64,000 bases of DNA from Azospirillum brasilense (GCF_008365405.1 NZ_QOKV01000022.1:29418-93417); one strand, 5' to 3'. Counted from the first letter of the stretch, positions 16,274-25,111 are shown. Translations and numbers: made by a program. Notes: generated from the letters alone by a model not told the origin.

Positions 16274-17470
16274 CTACCGGCGCCGCGCGGTGAGCTGCAG
16301 GGCGGTGGCCGCCGCGGCGACGGCGATGCCCAGACCGGTCACGGCGGTCCAGCCCCCGGCGTTCCAGGCCAGCGTCGCCGCGCTCGACCCCAGCGCGCCG
16401 CCCAGAAACATGCCGCCCATGAAGATGGTGTTCAGCCGGGCGCGGGCTTCGGGGCGCAGGGCGTAGACGATGTGCTGGTTCGACACCAGGGCCGCCTGAA
16501 CCGCGAAGTCGAGCAGGATCACCCCGGCGACCAGACCGGCGACCGACGTCCACAGCCCGAACAGCAGCCAGGAGGCGAGCGTCAGCAGCGTGCCCAGCAG
16601 GATTACCCGGTGCGGCCCGCTGCGGTCGGCGATCCGCCCGGCCATCGGAGCGGCCAGGATGCCGACCGCGCCGACGATGCCGAACAGGCCCGCGGCGTCG
16701 GCGCCCAGGCCGAAGCGCGGCTCGGCCAGACGCAGCGCCAGGATGGTCCAGAAGGTGGTGAAGGCGGCGAACAGCAGCCCCTGGGTGACCGCGGCCAGCC
16801 GCAGGGCCGGGAACTCCCGCCACAGATGGACCAGCGAGCGCATCAGCGCCGGGTAACGCAAGGACGCGTTCGGGTGGCTGCGCGGCAGCATGACGGCCAT
16901 CAGCGCGGCGGCACCCAGCGCCAGCGGCACGGCCAGCCAGAACATGGCGCGCCAGCCCTCGTGCGTCCCGACGAAGCCGGCCAGCGTGCGGCTGAGCAGG
17001 ATGCCGGTCAGCACCCCCGACATGACGGTTCCCACCGCCGCCCCGCGCCGCTGCGGCGAGGCGAGGTGCGCGGCGAAGGGGACGATCTGCTGCGCCACCG
17101 TCGCCGAGACGCCGAGCAGCAGCGAGGCGGCGACCAGCAGGGCCGGACCCTGCGCCAGCGCTGTCGCGACCAGCGCTGCGGCCAGCAGCAGGAACTGCCC
17201 GACGATCAGCCGCCGCCGCTCCACCAGATCGCCCAGCGGCACCAGCAGGAGCAGGCCGGCGGCGTAGCCGAGCTGCGTCGCGGTCGGGATCATGCCGGTC
17301 AGCGGGCCGGGCAGGTCGCCTTCGATGAGGCCCAGCATGGGCTGGTTGTAGTAGATGTTCGCGACGGCCAGCCCCGCGGCGGTCGCCATGGCGAAGGTCA
17401 GCCCGCGCCCGAGCCGGGTCTGGTCGGGTGCGTGGGTCGAGGTGTGGGGCATTGTGTCGGTGATGCTCAT
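16274..17470 (-). CDS. Major facilitator superfamily efflux transporter
   Basis: 398 residues with about twelve hydrophobic helices. The loop GDLVERRRLIVGQ between helices 2 and 3 and the GRIADRSGPHRVILLGT repeat in the second half are typical MFS marks. Such carriers usually export small toxic compounds. It is divergent from a LysR regulator, the common arrangement for an inducible exporter. The ATG at 17470 was chosen; a longer frame would read through repeat C. Confidence 0.85.
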   Translation of the reverse strand: MSITDTMPHTSTHAPDQTRLGRGLTFAMATAAGLAVANIYYNQPMLGLIEGDLPGPLTGMIPTATQLGYAAGLLLLVPLGDLVERRRLIVGQFLLLAAALVATALAQGPALLVAASLLLGVSATVAQQIVPFAAHLASPQRRGAAVGTVMSGVLTGILLSRTLAGFVGTHEGWRAMFWLAVPLALGAAALMAVMLPRSHPNASLRYPALMRSLVHLWREFPALRLAAVTQGLLFAAFTTFWTILALRLAEPRFGLGADAAGLFGIVGAVGILAAPMAGRIADRSGPHRVILLGTLLTLASWLLFGLWTSVAGLVAGVILLDFAVQAALVSNQHIVYALRPEARARLNTIFMGGMFLGGALGSSAATLAWNAGGWTAVTGLGIAVAAAATALQLTARRR

Positions 17471-17492
17471 GACAGGGGTCCTTTTGCAACAT

Positions 17493-17516
17493 CCCCTCTC
17501 CCCAGAGGGGAGAGGG
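17493..17516. repeat. Dispersed GC-rich hairpin repeat, copy C (single hairpin)
   Basis: CCCCTCTCCCC and GGGGAGAGGG form one tight hairpin immediately upstream of the MFS gene. It is a reduced member of the repeat family seen at 175, 4986, 23957 and 63345. Confidence 0.6.
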
Positions 17517-17580
17517 TTACGGAAGCCCAAGGCGGTAATTTCTGGACTGGACCCTATCGCACTTTCAAAAACCGCATCAG

Positions 17581-17593
17581 TCATGCAGAATGA
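17581..17593. promoter_or_regulatory. Candidate LysR box between the MFS and LysR genes
   Basis: TCATGCAGAATGA is a T-N11-A dyad (TCAT, five bases, ATGA) 27 bases before the LysR start. This matches the general LysR binding pattern and suggests autoregulation plus control of the exporter. Confidence 0.35.
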
Positions 17594-17620
17594 ATGGCCT
17601 GTGCATCGGAATATGAAGCA

Positions 17621-18493
17621 ATGGACCTTGCCGGACTCGCCGTTCTGGTGGAAGCCGCCCAGGCCGGCAGCCTTGCCGGCGCGGCGCGGCGGCTGGGCAT
17701 CTCGCCGCTGATGGCGACCCGGCGGCTGGCCGCGCTTGAGGACGCCATGGGCGCGCGGCTGATGCAGCGGACCACCCGCTCCCTCGCCCTGACGCCGGAG
17801 GGGGAGGCGATGCTGCCCTTCGCCCAGGCGATGCTGGAGAACGAGGCGGCGGCGCGGGCCAGCGTCCGCCCGTCATCCGCCGGGGCGTCCGGGCTGCTGC
17901 GCGTGACCGCCTCGGCGGCCTTCGGGCGCAAGCTGATCGTGCCAGTGGTGTCGGAGTTCATGACCGACAACCCTCAGGTCTCGGTCGATCTGCTTCTGAC
18001 CGACGCGCTGGTGGACATCGTCGGGCAGGGGATCGACCTCGCCATCCGCATCGCGACCCTGAGGGACAGCACGCTCGTCGCGATGCGTCTGGCGGCCAAC
18101 CCAAGGGCGCTCTACGCGACCCCCGGCTATCTGGCTGCCCACGGCGTTCCCGCCGCCGTGGCCGATCTGGCGGAGCATCACTGCCTGTGCCTGTCGGGGG
18201 TCACGCACTGGCGCTTCATCGCCGACGGGCGGGAACGGCGCGTCCGGGTGCAGGGCCGCTTCACCGCCAACTCCATCGAGGGGGTTCGGGATGTCTGCCT
18301 CGCCGGGCTCGGCATCGCGATCCTGTCCGGTTGGGACGTGCGGGAGGAGGTGGAGGCCGGCGCGCTGGTCCCGCTTCACCTGAGCGACGGCGCGCTGGAC
18401 GAGTTGGCGGTCTGGGCCATCCACCCGTCCTCGCGCTTCGTGCCGCCGAAGGTCCGTCTGTTCACGGCGGCGCTGGCGAGGGCGCTCCGCTGA
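17621..18493 (+). CDS. LysR-family transcriptional regulator
   Basis: 290 residues from the ATG at 17621, where the standard LysR start MDLAGLAVLVEAAQAGSLAG begins. The winged-helix region ARRLGISPLMATRRLAALEDAMGARLMQRTTRSLALTPEG is intact and a periplasmic-binding-like effector domain follows. It probably controls the divergent MFS exporter. The inducer is unknown. Confidence 0.88.
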   Translation: MDLAGLAVLVEAAQAGSLAGAARRLGISPLMATRRLAALEDAMGARLMQRTTRSLALTPEGEAMLPFAQAMLENEAAARASVRPSSAGASGLLRVTASAAFGRKLIVPVVSEFMTDNPQVSVDLLLTDALVDIVGQGIDLAIRIATLRDSTLVAMRLAANPRALYATPGYLAAHGVPAAVADLAEHHCLCLSGVTHWRFIADGRERRVRVQGRFTANSIEGVRDVCLAGLGIAILSGWDVREEVEAGALVPLHLSDGALDELAVWAIHPSSRFVPPKVRLFTAALARALR

Positions 18494-18505
18494 CCCGGCG
18501 GGACG

Positions 18506-19534
18506 TCATTCCCGGCACTGGTTGTTGCCGCAGGCGCTCGCGCACTGGCGGGTGACCGTCGCGAAGTCGTCGATGAGGTTGCAGGAATAGGCGCGCGCGA
18601 AGTCGATCATCGCCGACCGGCAGGCCTGCGTCTTGTAGCTGAGCGGGATGCTGGCCGACACGCCGGTCGGGCAGGTGATCGACACGCTGTCCTGCCGGTG
18701 CCCGTCCACGGACGCGGACGGGCCGGCGGCTGGCTTCGCCGAGGCGGTCCGCGGCGGCTCCGTCCGGCGCGACAGGGCGTTCGTTCGCCCGCCGGACAGG
18801 ACGTCCGCCGCGAAAGCGCCGCCGATGTCCACCGCCTTCACCGCCGGAATGTCGGCCTGCGACAGCGCGAAGGCGCCGAGACCCAGGGCCAGGACCTGCC
18901 CGAAGGAAACGCCGCTGTTGCGCTCCGCAAGCTCCGCCCGCTTGAAGGCGGCCACCTGATCCTGGTAGCGCCCTTCGAACCAGGCGAGATAGGCGTCGTC
19001 CGCCGGGGTGAAGTCGGACACGCCGCTGGGGGTGATGTCCGCCTTGAACAGGCCGGTGACGGTTTTGCCCTGCGCGTCGGCCCGGTTGCCGGCCAGGATG
19101 TAGGTGCCGTCCAAGGCCACCACCCAATCGTCCTGGTGGTGGCTGTGCTCGCCCCAATTCTTGTGGAAATAATGGAAGCGGCCCGCGTAGCGCTTGCCGT
19201 CGTGGAGCACGTACAGACCCTCGTCGAAGACCCAGGGCCGCGATGCGTCGTTGAACGGGTTTGTCGTCCGCTTCAGCCGGCCGGCGAAGGTCCCCAACCG
19301 CATGTAGACCGCGCCTTCGCCGTAGCCGCCGCCGGTGGCGCGGATGTCGGGCGGGCGGCTCGCCTGATCCGACGGCGGGTGGAAGCCGTCCCGCGACGCG
19401 GCCTCCTTCACCGCGTCCATCGCCTTGGGGCTGAGCCGTAGGCCCGGCCCGTCCTGTGCCTGGACACCGCCCGTCAGGAGGCACAGGGCAAGGACCCCCA
19501 ACGTCGCGTGACGCCCCACCGCCGCTCCGCCCAT
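18506..19534 (-). CDS. Secreted protein of unknown function
   Basis: 342 residues with a signal peptide (LGVLALCLLTGGVQAQ, cleavage at about residue 27). The mature part has a segment around KRYAGRFHYFHKNWGEHSHHQDDW, several aromatic residues, and a Cys-rich C-terminus with six cysteines ending CASACGNNQC that probably forms disulfides outside the cytoplasm. No family recognised. It starts two bases after the upstream lipoprotein gene, so the two are one operon. Confidence 0.7.
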   Translation of the reverse strand: MGGAAVGRHATLGVLALCLLTGGVQAQDGPGLRLSPKAMDAVKEAASRDGFHPPSDQASRPPDIRATGGGYGEGAVYMRLGTFAGRLKRTTNPFNDASRPWVFDEGLYVLHDGKRYAGRFHYFHKNWGEHSHHQDDWVVALDGTYILAGNRADAQGKTVTGLFKADITPSGVSDFTPADDAYLAWFEGRYQDQVAAFKRAELAERNSGVSFGQVLALGLGAFALSQADIPAVKAVDIGGAFAADVLSGGRTNALSRRTEPPRTASAKPAAGPSASVDGHRQDSVSITCPTGVSASIPLSYKTQACRSAMIDFARAYSCNLIDDFATVTRQCASACGNNQCRE

Positions 19535-19536
19535 AA

Positions 19537-20547
19537 TCACGCTCCGCAGTTGCGGGTGAGAACCTTTTCGCCGTCGACGAAGCATTCCCGCTGCTCCCCG
19601 CCGGGCTGGGGCACTGACCAGACCAGCTCACCGTCAGGGACGCCGCCGCGAAGCCGGTAGGTGGCCTTCACCGTTCCGCCCATATATTCGGTGTAGCGGA
19701 CCCGGCCGTCCGGCAAAGTCTGGCGGGTCAGCGTGTTGTTCTCCACGGCGTTCACGCCGTCCCCGGCGATCGGCGTGGTCTCGAAGGCCACGCCCGGCCC
19801 GGCCTCGCGCCCGGCGGCGTAGGGGCCATAGTCGAAGCGGGTCGTGGTGGTGATGAAGTCCTCGTCGTTGGGCTCGGTCAGCCCCGGTGCGTTCAGGGCG
19901 CGCATCGTTTCGTAGGTCGCCCGCGGAGCGGTCACCAGACGCCCGTCCTTGGTGAACTGGCCCGACCAGTGCCGCGTGCGGACGATGCGCTTGCATGGCC
20001 CGTCGCGCAGCGATCCGCGGAAGGTGCAGGACTCGCGAACCACCATTTCGTAGACCTTGTGACTGCCCAACTGGCCGTGGGGTGTCAGGCGCAGATAGGT
20101 CATGACGATGTCGGCCGGCCCGTCCAGCGCGCCGCCGGAGCAGTCGCCGTCGATCCGCCGCACCGTCACGCGGTCGTAGACCGGCGTGCCGAAGCCCTGC
20201 CCGTGCTTGGCCATGTAGTCGGCGAAGCCGGGATTGCGTTCGTAGACACGGAGCTGAAAACCGCGGTCCGCCAGGGCGTGCCGCGTGTCTTCCGGCAGGT
20301 CGCAGGCCCGCGCCGGGCTGTCGAGACCCAGGACGGCGTCGGGGTTGGCGTCGTAGGCCGCCTTGTCGGTCAGGTAAGCGGCGCGGTATCGTGACAACAC
20401 CGGATCGTCGAGGACCGGAGGAAAGCCAGCAAAGGCCGCGTCCAGACGCTTTTGCGTCTCGATGTGCGACAAGGCTCCGTCGCATCCCGCAAGCATCAGC
20501 GCCGCGAGCGTGACGGCGAGCCCATGGCCGATTGCCTCTTGTTTCAT
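19537..20547 (-). CDS. Lipoprotein of unknown function
   Basis: 336 residues from the ATG at 20547. Signal peptide LAVTLAALMLAGC ends in a lipobox. The mature protein contains paired cysteines (ACDLPED, GDCSGG, SCTFRGSLRDGPC, ECFVDG, NCGA) and two beta-rich stretches such as RVRYTEYMGGTVKATYRLRGG. No family recognised. It is cotranscribed with the secreted gene that follows. Confidence 0.7.
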   Translation of the reverse strand: MKQEAIGHGLAVTLAALMLAGCDGALSHIETQKRLDAAFAGFPPVLDDPVLSRYRAAYLTDKAAYDANPDAVLGLDSPARACDLPEDTRHALADRGFQLRVYERNPGFADYMAKHGQGFGTPVYDRVTVRRIDGDCSGGALDGPADIVMTYLRLTPHGQLGSHKVYEMVVRESCTFRGSLRDGPCKRIVRTRHWSGQFTKDGRLVTAPRATYETMRALNAPGLTEPNDEDFITTTTRFDYGPYAAGREAGPGVAFETTPIAGDGVNAVENNTLTRQTLPDGRVRYTEYMGGTVKATYRLRGGVPDGELVWSVPQPGGEQRECFVDGEKVLTRNCGA

Positions 20548-20620
20548 GACGTTTCCCGTCCCTGCCCCGTCACCTCCCGACATTTCAACGCAGAATGGTG
20601 GAGGGTTCAACCATTTTGGG

Positions 20621-21259
20621 TTACCCCCCGACCGCTCCGTCCCCCGATCCCGTCATGGCGTGGCGCCGTTCCGCCGGCTGGGTGGCGTGCAGTTCGTAGA
20701 GCTTCGCCAGGATTTGCGGGGCGGGCTGCTCCGCCTTGGGCGCCGGAACATCCGCCGCGGCGTCGGTGTCCGGCGTCTTGCGGGCGAGCGCCTCCGCCAG
20801 CACGGCGGGGGACGGGCGATGGTCCGGCGGCGGCTCCGTCTGCGGCTCTTGCGCCGGGTCGGCGAGAAAGGGCAGGGGCGGGGCGTTGGCGGGCGTTTCC
20901 TTCGCCGGGGCCTTCGTCTCCTCGGCGCCGCCCTCCGCCAGCGTGACGAGGTGGCCCAGCGGGTCGTCGCCGGTCACCGCCTCGAAGGCAGCCATGGCGG
21001 CGCTGCCCAGCAGGCCGATGGGGCCGCCGAACAGGAAGCCGCCGGCCAGCCGCGCCGGCAGCCCGATCGCGTCGCCGGTAGCGTGGCGGTAGACCTGCGA
21101 CACTCCCGGCAGATGCTGCAATGGGTTCACCGCGTCCAGCAGGTCTCCGAAATCCAGGCTGAGGTCGGTCGCCTCCTGTTTCGCCGTGGCCTTCACGGCG
21201 TCCCGTGCGGCGGTGGTCGGGGCAAGCGCGCGGGCGGCGAGCGCGGTGGCGTCGGTCAT
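20621..21259 (-). CDS. Unknown protein coupled to fliI
   Basis: 212 residues, starting inside the fliI stop (ATGA overlap). The first half has a recognisable repeated pattern seen in other alphaproteobacterial proteins of unknown function: LPGVSQVYRHATGDAIGLP then a Gly-rich hydrophobic stretch GGFLFGGPIGLLGSAAMAA. The second half is Pro/Ala-rich and probably disordered. It occupies the place where fliJ usually follows fliI, but it lacks the long coiled coil of FliJ. A flagellar role is inferred from coupling only. Confidence 0.75.
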   Translation of the reverse strand: MTDATALAARALAPTTAARDAVKATAKQEATDLSLDFGDLLDAVNPLQHLPGVSQVYRHATGDAIGLPARLAGGFLFGGPIGLLGSAAMAAFEAVTGDDPLGHLVTLAEGGAEETKAPAKETPANAPPLPFLADPAQEPQTEPPPDHRPSPAVLAEALARKTPDTDAAADVPAPKAEQPAPQILAKLYELHATQPAERRHAMTGSGDGAVGG

Positions 21260-22596
21260 GGCACAACTCCGGCGGGAACGGCGAGGATGCGGTCGAGGAA
21301 ACGGAAGGAGTCGAGGGACGGCGTGGCGTCGTCCTTGCCCTGGCGCAGGAACTCCTCCAGCGCCGGGTTCAGCGCGACGGCGCCATCCACCTCCGCGTCG
21401 GTGCCCTGCTTGTAAGCGCCGATGCGCACCAGCTCCCGCATGTTGTCGTAAGTGGCGGCGAGGCTGCGGGCGCGGCGCAGCAGGGCGTTCTGCTCCGCCG
21501 TGTGGCATCCGGGCAGCAGGCGCGACACGCTGCGCAGCACGTTGACGGCGGGGTAGCGCCCCTGCTCGGCGATGCGGCGGTCCAGCACGATATGGCCGTC
21601 GAGGATGCCGCGCACCGCGTCGGCAATCGGCTCGTCATGGTCGTCGCCGTCCACCAGAACGGTGAAGATGCCGGTGATGTCGCCCTGGCCCTCCCGGCCC
21701 GGCCCGGCGCGCTCCATCAGCTTGGGCAGTTCGGCGAAGACGCTGGGCGGGTAGCTCTTGGCGGTCGGCGGCTCCCCGGCGGCCAGCCCGATCTCGCGCT
21801 GGGCCATGGCGAAGCGCGTCACGCTGTCGATCAGGCAGAGGACGTGCAGGCCGCGGTCGCGCAGTTCCTCCGCCACGGTCAGGCAGAGATAGGCGGCCTG
21901 CCGGCGCATCAGCGGCGGCTCGTCCGAGGTGGCGACGACGACGACGGAGCGGGCGAGGCCGTCGGCGCCCAGATCGTCCTGGATGAACTCCTGCACCTCG
22001 CGCCCGCGCTCGCCGACCAACCCGATCACGATGGCATCGGCCCCGGCGTGGCGGGCGACCATCGACAGCAGCGTCGACTTGCCGACGCCCGACCCTGCGA
22101 AGACGCCCATGCGCTGGCCGCGGCAGATGGGGGTGAAAACGTCGATGGCGCGCACGCCGGTGTCCATTTTCGCCCCCACCCGACGGCGCGCGTAGGCCGG
22201 CGGCGGTGCGGTGCGCAGCGGGCGGGCGTGGTGGCCGTTGCGCAAGGGGCCGCGCCCGTCGATCGGTTCGCCCAGCGCGTTGACGACGCGGCCCAGCCAG
22301 CCGGGGCCGGGGCGCAGCGTGAAGGCGGTGTCGTCGGTGACGGCGGCGCATCCCTCCGCCACGCCGTCGAGGTTGTCGAAGGCCATCAGCAGGGTGCGGC
22401 CCTGGCGGAAGCCGATGGTCTCGCAGAGCAGGCGCTGGCCGCGCGCCGTCTCCGCCCAGCATTTGTCGCCCACCGCCAGGACGCGGCGCAGCCCTTCCAC
22501 CTCCAGCGTCATGCCGGCGGCGCTGCGGATCTCGCCGCGCCAGGAACGGGTCGGCATCCGCTCGATCTCGGACAGAAGGTTGGAAAGCACGCGCAT
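21256..22596 (-). CDS. fliI: FliI, flagellar export ATPase
   Basis: 446 residues, normal FliI length. Walker A AGSGVGKST lies at about 167-175, followed by GLVGERGREVQEF with the catalytic glutamate, and Walker B CLIDSVTRFAMAQREIGLAAGEPP. FliI forms the hexameric ATPase at the base of the flagellar export gate and works with FliH, encoded at 49126. It is divergent from flgB, with a CCGG-centred motif between the two. Confidence 0.95.
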   Translation of the reverse strand: MRVLSNLLSEIERMPTRSWRGEIRSAAGMTLEVEGLRRVLAVGDKCWAETARGQRLLCETIGFRQGRTLLMAFDNLDGVAEGCAAVTDDTAFTLRPGPGWLGRVVNALGEPIDGRGPLRNGHHARPLRTAPPPAYARRRVGAKMDTGVRAIDVFTPICRGQRMGVFAGSGVGKSTLLSMVARHAGADAIVIGLVGERGREVQEFIQDDLGADGLARSVVVVATSDEPPLMRRQAAYLCLTVAEELRDRGLHVLCLIDSVTRFAMAQREIGLAAGEPPTAKSYPPSVFAELPKLMERAGPGREGQGDITGIFTVLVDGDDHDEPIADAVRGILDGHIVLDRRIAEQGRYPAVNVLRSVSRLLPGCHTAEQNALLRRARSLAATYDNMRELVRIGAYKQGTDAEVDGAVALNPALEEFLRQGKDDATPSLDSFRFLDRILAVPAGVVP

Positions 22597-22645
22597 CGCC
22601 GGGACGTCTCCGCCGTGTCGGAATGCGGTGATCCTGCCACGAGGA

Positions 22646-22665
22646 TTTTAAATCCGGTTTTAAAC
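22646..22665. promoter_or_regulatory. CCGG-centred AT-rich motif between fliI and flgB
   Basis: TTTTAAATCCGGTTTTAAAC is the cleanest copy of the motif: two TTTTAAA units spaced by 12 bases around CCGG. It lies 49 bases from the fliI start and 56 from the flgB start, placed to serve both directions. Confidence 0.6.
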
Positions 22666-22721
22666 GGCGGGCGTCATCTTGGCCCTGCCTTGCTTTCCGG
22701 CTTTGCGATAGGGCCGTTCCA

Positions 22722-23114
22722 ATGGATTTTAGCAATATTTCGGTGTTCCGGCTGACCGGCGCGCGCCTCGATTACTTGGCGGAGCGGCAGAAGCTGATCG
22801 CCGCCAACGTCGTGAACGCCAACACGCCCGGCTATCAGCCGAAGGACCTGAAGCCCTTCGCGGCGCTGATGGACGGCCCTCAGTCGGTGGCGCCCGCGCT
22901 CACCTCGCCCATGCACCTGACGGGCTTCAACCCGTCCGGCGCGGTGCAGGAGGCGCGCAAGCCCGAGCAGTGGGAAACCACGCCGGACGGCAACGCCGTG
23001 TCGCTGGAGCAGGAGATGTCCAAGGGCAGTGAGACGCGCGACGCCTTCGCCCTGACCGCCGGCCTGTTCCAGCGCAACCTGCAGATCCTGCGCGCCGCCT
23101 GGCGCGCCGGCTGA
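22722..23114 (+). CDS. flgB: FlgB, proximal rod protein
   Basis: 130 residues. The rod-protein N-terminus RLDYLAERQKLIAANVVNANTPGYQPKD contains the NxANxxTPGY signature, and the C-terminal LTAGLFQRNLQILRAAW forms the partner helix. FlgB builds the rod next to the MS ring. First gene of the flgB-flgC-fliE-fliQ-transglycosylase operon. Confidence 0.93.
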   Translation: MDFSNISVFRLTGARLDYLAERQKLIAANVVNANTPGYQPKDLKPFAALMDGPQSVAPALTSPMHLTGFNPSGAVQEARKPEQWETTPDGNAVSLEQEMSKGSETRDAFALTAGLFQRNLQILRAAWRAG

Positions 23115-23134
23115 CGACCTCGGAGTCCCCTCCC

Positions 23135-23554
23135 ATGCTCACCGATCCCCTGGCCGCGACGATGCGGATCGCCAGTTCGGGCCTGCAGGCGCAGGGCACC
23201 CGGCTGCGCGTGGTCGCCGAGAACATCGCCAACGCCGATTCCACCGCCATGACCGCGGGCGGCGATCCCTACCGCCGCAAGACCGTCTCCTTCGCCACCA
23301 CGATGGACCGCGCCGCCGGGTCGGAGATCGTCAAGGTCAAGCAGATCGGGCGCGACCGCAGCGACTTCCAGCTCGTCTACGAGCCCTCACACCCCGCCGC
23401 CGACGAGAAGGGCTACGTCAAGCGCCCGAACGTCCAGCCGCTGATCGAGATGATGGACATGCGCGAGGCCAGCCGCTCCTTCGAGGCGAGCGTCAACGTG
23501 ATCGAGCAGTCGCGGACCATGATGAGCCGCATGATCGACCTTCTGCGCGGCTGA
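23135..23554 (+). CDS. flgC: FlgC, proximal rod protein
   Basis: 139 residues with the rod signature AENIANADSTA near the N-terminus and the family C-terminus MMDMREASRSFEASVNVIEQSRTMMSRMIDLLRG. It assembles with FlgB and FliE as the proximal rod. It starts 20 bases after flgB. Confidence 0.93.
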   Translation: MLTDPLAATMRIASSGLQAQGTRLRVVAENIANADSTAMTAGGDPYRRKTVSFATTMDRAAGSEIVKVKQIGRDRSDFQLVYEPSHPAADEKGYVKRPNVQPLIEMMDMREASRSFEASVNVIEQSRTMMSRMIDLLRG

Positions 23555-23567
23555 GGAGACCTGAAGC

Positions 23568-23930
23568 ATGATCGAACCCATCGGCCGCGCCGCCGCCGCC
23601 TACGGCCTCCACCGCGCGCCCCTGGCCCAGCCGGCGCCCGCCGCCTCGCTCGCCACGTCTCCTGCGGCTGCTGCTGTGACGTCGCCGTCCACCGAGACGG
23701 CGGCGTCGGCGGAGAGCAGTTTCGGCGCCTTCCTCGACCGGCAGGTATCGCAGGCGGTGGAGACGCTGAACGAGGGCGAGCGCATGTCCGTCGCCGCCGT
23801 CGCCGGCAAGGCCGGCACGCACGAGGTCGTGCGCTCCGTGCTCGCCGCCGAGATGACCGTGCAGACGGTGGTGTCGATCCGCGACCGCATGGTGCAGGCC
23901 TATCAGGACGTCATGCGGATGGCGATTTGA
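23568..23930 (+). CDS. fliE: FliE, MS-ring/rod junction protein
   Basis: 120 residues. An Ala/Pro-rich N-terminus precedes the conserved FliE core: LNEGERMSVAAVAGKAGTHEVV, then AEMTVQTVVSIRDRMVQAYQDVMRM. FliE links the MS ring to the rod and is the first rod component exported. It follows flgC by 13 bases. Confidence 0.92.
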   Translation: MIEPIGRAAAAYGLHRAPLAQPAPAASLATSPAAAAVTSPSTETAASAESSFGAFLDRQVSQAVETLNEGERMSVAAVAGKAGTHEVVRSVLAAEMTVQTVVSIRDRMVQAYQDVMRMAI

Positions 23931-23956
23931 GCTGTGCGGTGATTGGAGCGTTATTG

Positions 23957-24032
23957 CCCCCTCCCTAACCCTCCCCCGCTTCGCAGGGGAGGGAAGGGGC
24001 CCGCAAAGCGGGAAGGGTGGGGCAACCGCTCC
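23957..24032. repeat. Dispersed GC-rich hairpin repeat, copy D, inside the flgB operon
   Basis: Lies in the 117-base gap between fliE and fliQ. It begins GCCCCCTCCCTAACCCTCC, has the pairs CCTCCCCCGC/GCAGGGGAGG and CCCGC/GCGGG, and ends AAGGGTGGGGC. Its start closely matches the repeat at 63345. It may tune expression between the rod genes and fliQ. Confidence 0.65.
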
Positions 24033-24047
24033 CCCAGGAGAACCCCC

Positions 24048-24314
24048 ATGAACGAAGCCGACGTGCTGGAAGTCCTGCGCACGGGCATCTGGACGATGCT
24101 GCTGATCGCCGCGCCGCCGCTGATCATCGCGGTTCTGGTGGGCGTGGCGATCTCGCTCGTCCAGGCGCTGACCCAGGTGCAGGAGATGACGCTGACCTTC
24201 GTGCCGAAGATCGTCGCCATCCTGGTCACCACCGTGCTGGCGCTGCCCTTCATGTACGGCGCCCTGACCACCTACGCCGACCGGCTGGGCAGCCTGATCG
24301 TCTCGGTGCGGTGA
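24048..24314 (+). CDS. fliQ: FliQ, export-gate membrane protein
   Basis: 88 residues, standard FliQ length, with two hydrophobic helices (TMLLIAAPPLIIAVLVGVAI and PKIVAILVTTVLALPFMYGA) joined by the conserved SLVQALTQVQEMTLTF. It is part of the FliPQR export channel. The ATG at 24048 follows AGGAG. Confidence 0.94.
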   Translation: MNEADVLEVLRTGIWTMLLIAAPPLIIAVLVGVAISLVQALTQVQEMTLTFVPKIVAILVTTVLALPFMYGALTTYADRLGSLIVSVR

Positions 24315-24315
24315 C

Positions 24316-25086
24316 ATGCGCCGGCTGGCCGGACTGGCGGCGCTGCTCCTGGCCGGGACCGCGACCGCCGCGGAGGTGAAGCCGCCGGCCGCGCAGATCG
24401 GCACCTGGTCCACCGCCCTCTACGCGCCGCGCGTCCTGCCCGCGCGCAGCCTGCCGCCGGAGGCCGCCTGCATCGACGCCATCCTGGCGGCGGAGCGTGA
24501 GGCGGGGGTGACCGACCACATGCTGCTCGCCATGGGTTTCACTGAGGCCGGGCGGATGACCGCCGACCGGCTGTTCACCGTCTGGCCCTGGACCGTCAAC
24601 ACCGAAGGCGCCTCCAGCTACTTCCCGACGCGGGAGGAGGCCATCGCCTTCGTGCGCGCCGCGCAGGCGCGGGGCACGCGCTCCATCGACGTCGGCTGTC
24701 TTCAGGTCAATCTGAAATGGCACCCCGACGCCTTCCCCGACCTGGAGACCGCCTTCGACCCGCGCGCCAACGCCCGCTACGCCGCGCGCTTCCTGGGCGA
24801 CCTGCACCGTGCGCAGGGATCGTTGGACGCCGCCATCGCCCGCTACCACTCCGCCCAGTCGGAGCGCGGGGCGGCCTACCGCGAGCGGGTCGGCGGCAAC
24901 CGGCGCTGGGTGGCCGGCGCCATGGATTACCTGAAGGCGCTGGCTGCCGGTCCCCAAGCGGCCGCTTCCCAAGCCGCCCCCGGCGCGTTGCCCGCCTGGG
25001 GCAAGGCCGAGCTTGGCCGCCTGTCCTTCCTGTCCAGCCTCTACGCCAACGCGGCGGCGAAACCCCTTCTGCCGGGCGCGGACTGA
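24316..25086 (+). CDS. Lytic transglycosylase-like exported protein, probable flagellar muramidase
   Basis: 256 residues with a signal peptide (LAGLAALLLAGTATAAE). The lysozyme-like core has a candidate catalytic glutamate in MGFTEAGRM and the region RSIDVGCLQVNLKWHPDAF typical of SLT-fold enzymes, followed by DPRANARYAARFLGDLHRAQGSLDAAIARYHS. Such enzymes cut peptidoglycan so that the rod can cross the wall. The gene starts two bases after the fliQ stop, strongly implying a flagellar role; it may stand in for the muramidase part of FlgJ. Confidence 0.8.
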   Translation: MRRLAGLAALLLAGTATAAEVKPPAAQIGTWSTALYAPRVLPARSLPPEAACIDAILAAEREAGVTDHMLLAMGFTEAGRMTADRLFTVWPWTVNTEGASSYFPTREEAIAFVRAAQARGTRSIDVGCLQVNLKWHPDAFPDLETAFDPRANARYAARFLGDLHRAQGSLDAAIARYHSAQSERGAAYRERVGGNRRWVAGAMDYLKALAAGPQAAASQAAPGALPAWGKAELGRLSFLSSLYANAAAKPLLPGAD

Positions 25087-25093
25087 CCCCGAC

Positions 25094-25111
25094 GTAAAAG
25101 CCGGTTTTACC
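25094..25111. promoter_or_regulatory. CCGG-centred AT-rich motif before flhA
   Basis: GTAAAAGCCGGTTTTACC is an inverted version of the motif: GTAAAA and TTTTAC surround the CCGG core. It lies 45 bases before the flhA start in a 70-base gap. Confidence 0.55.
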
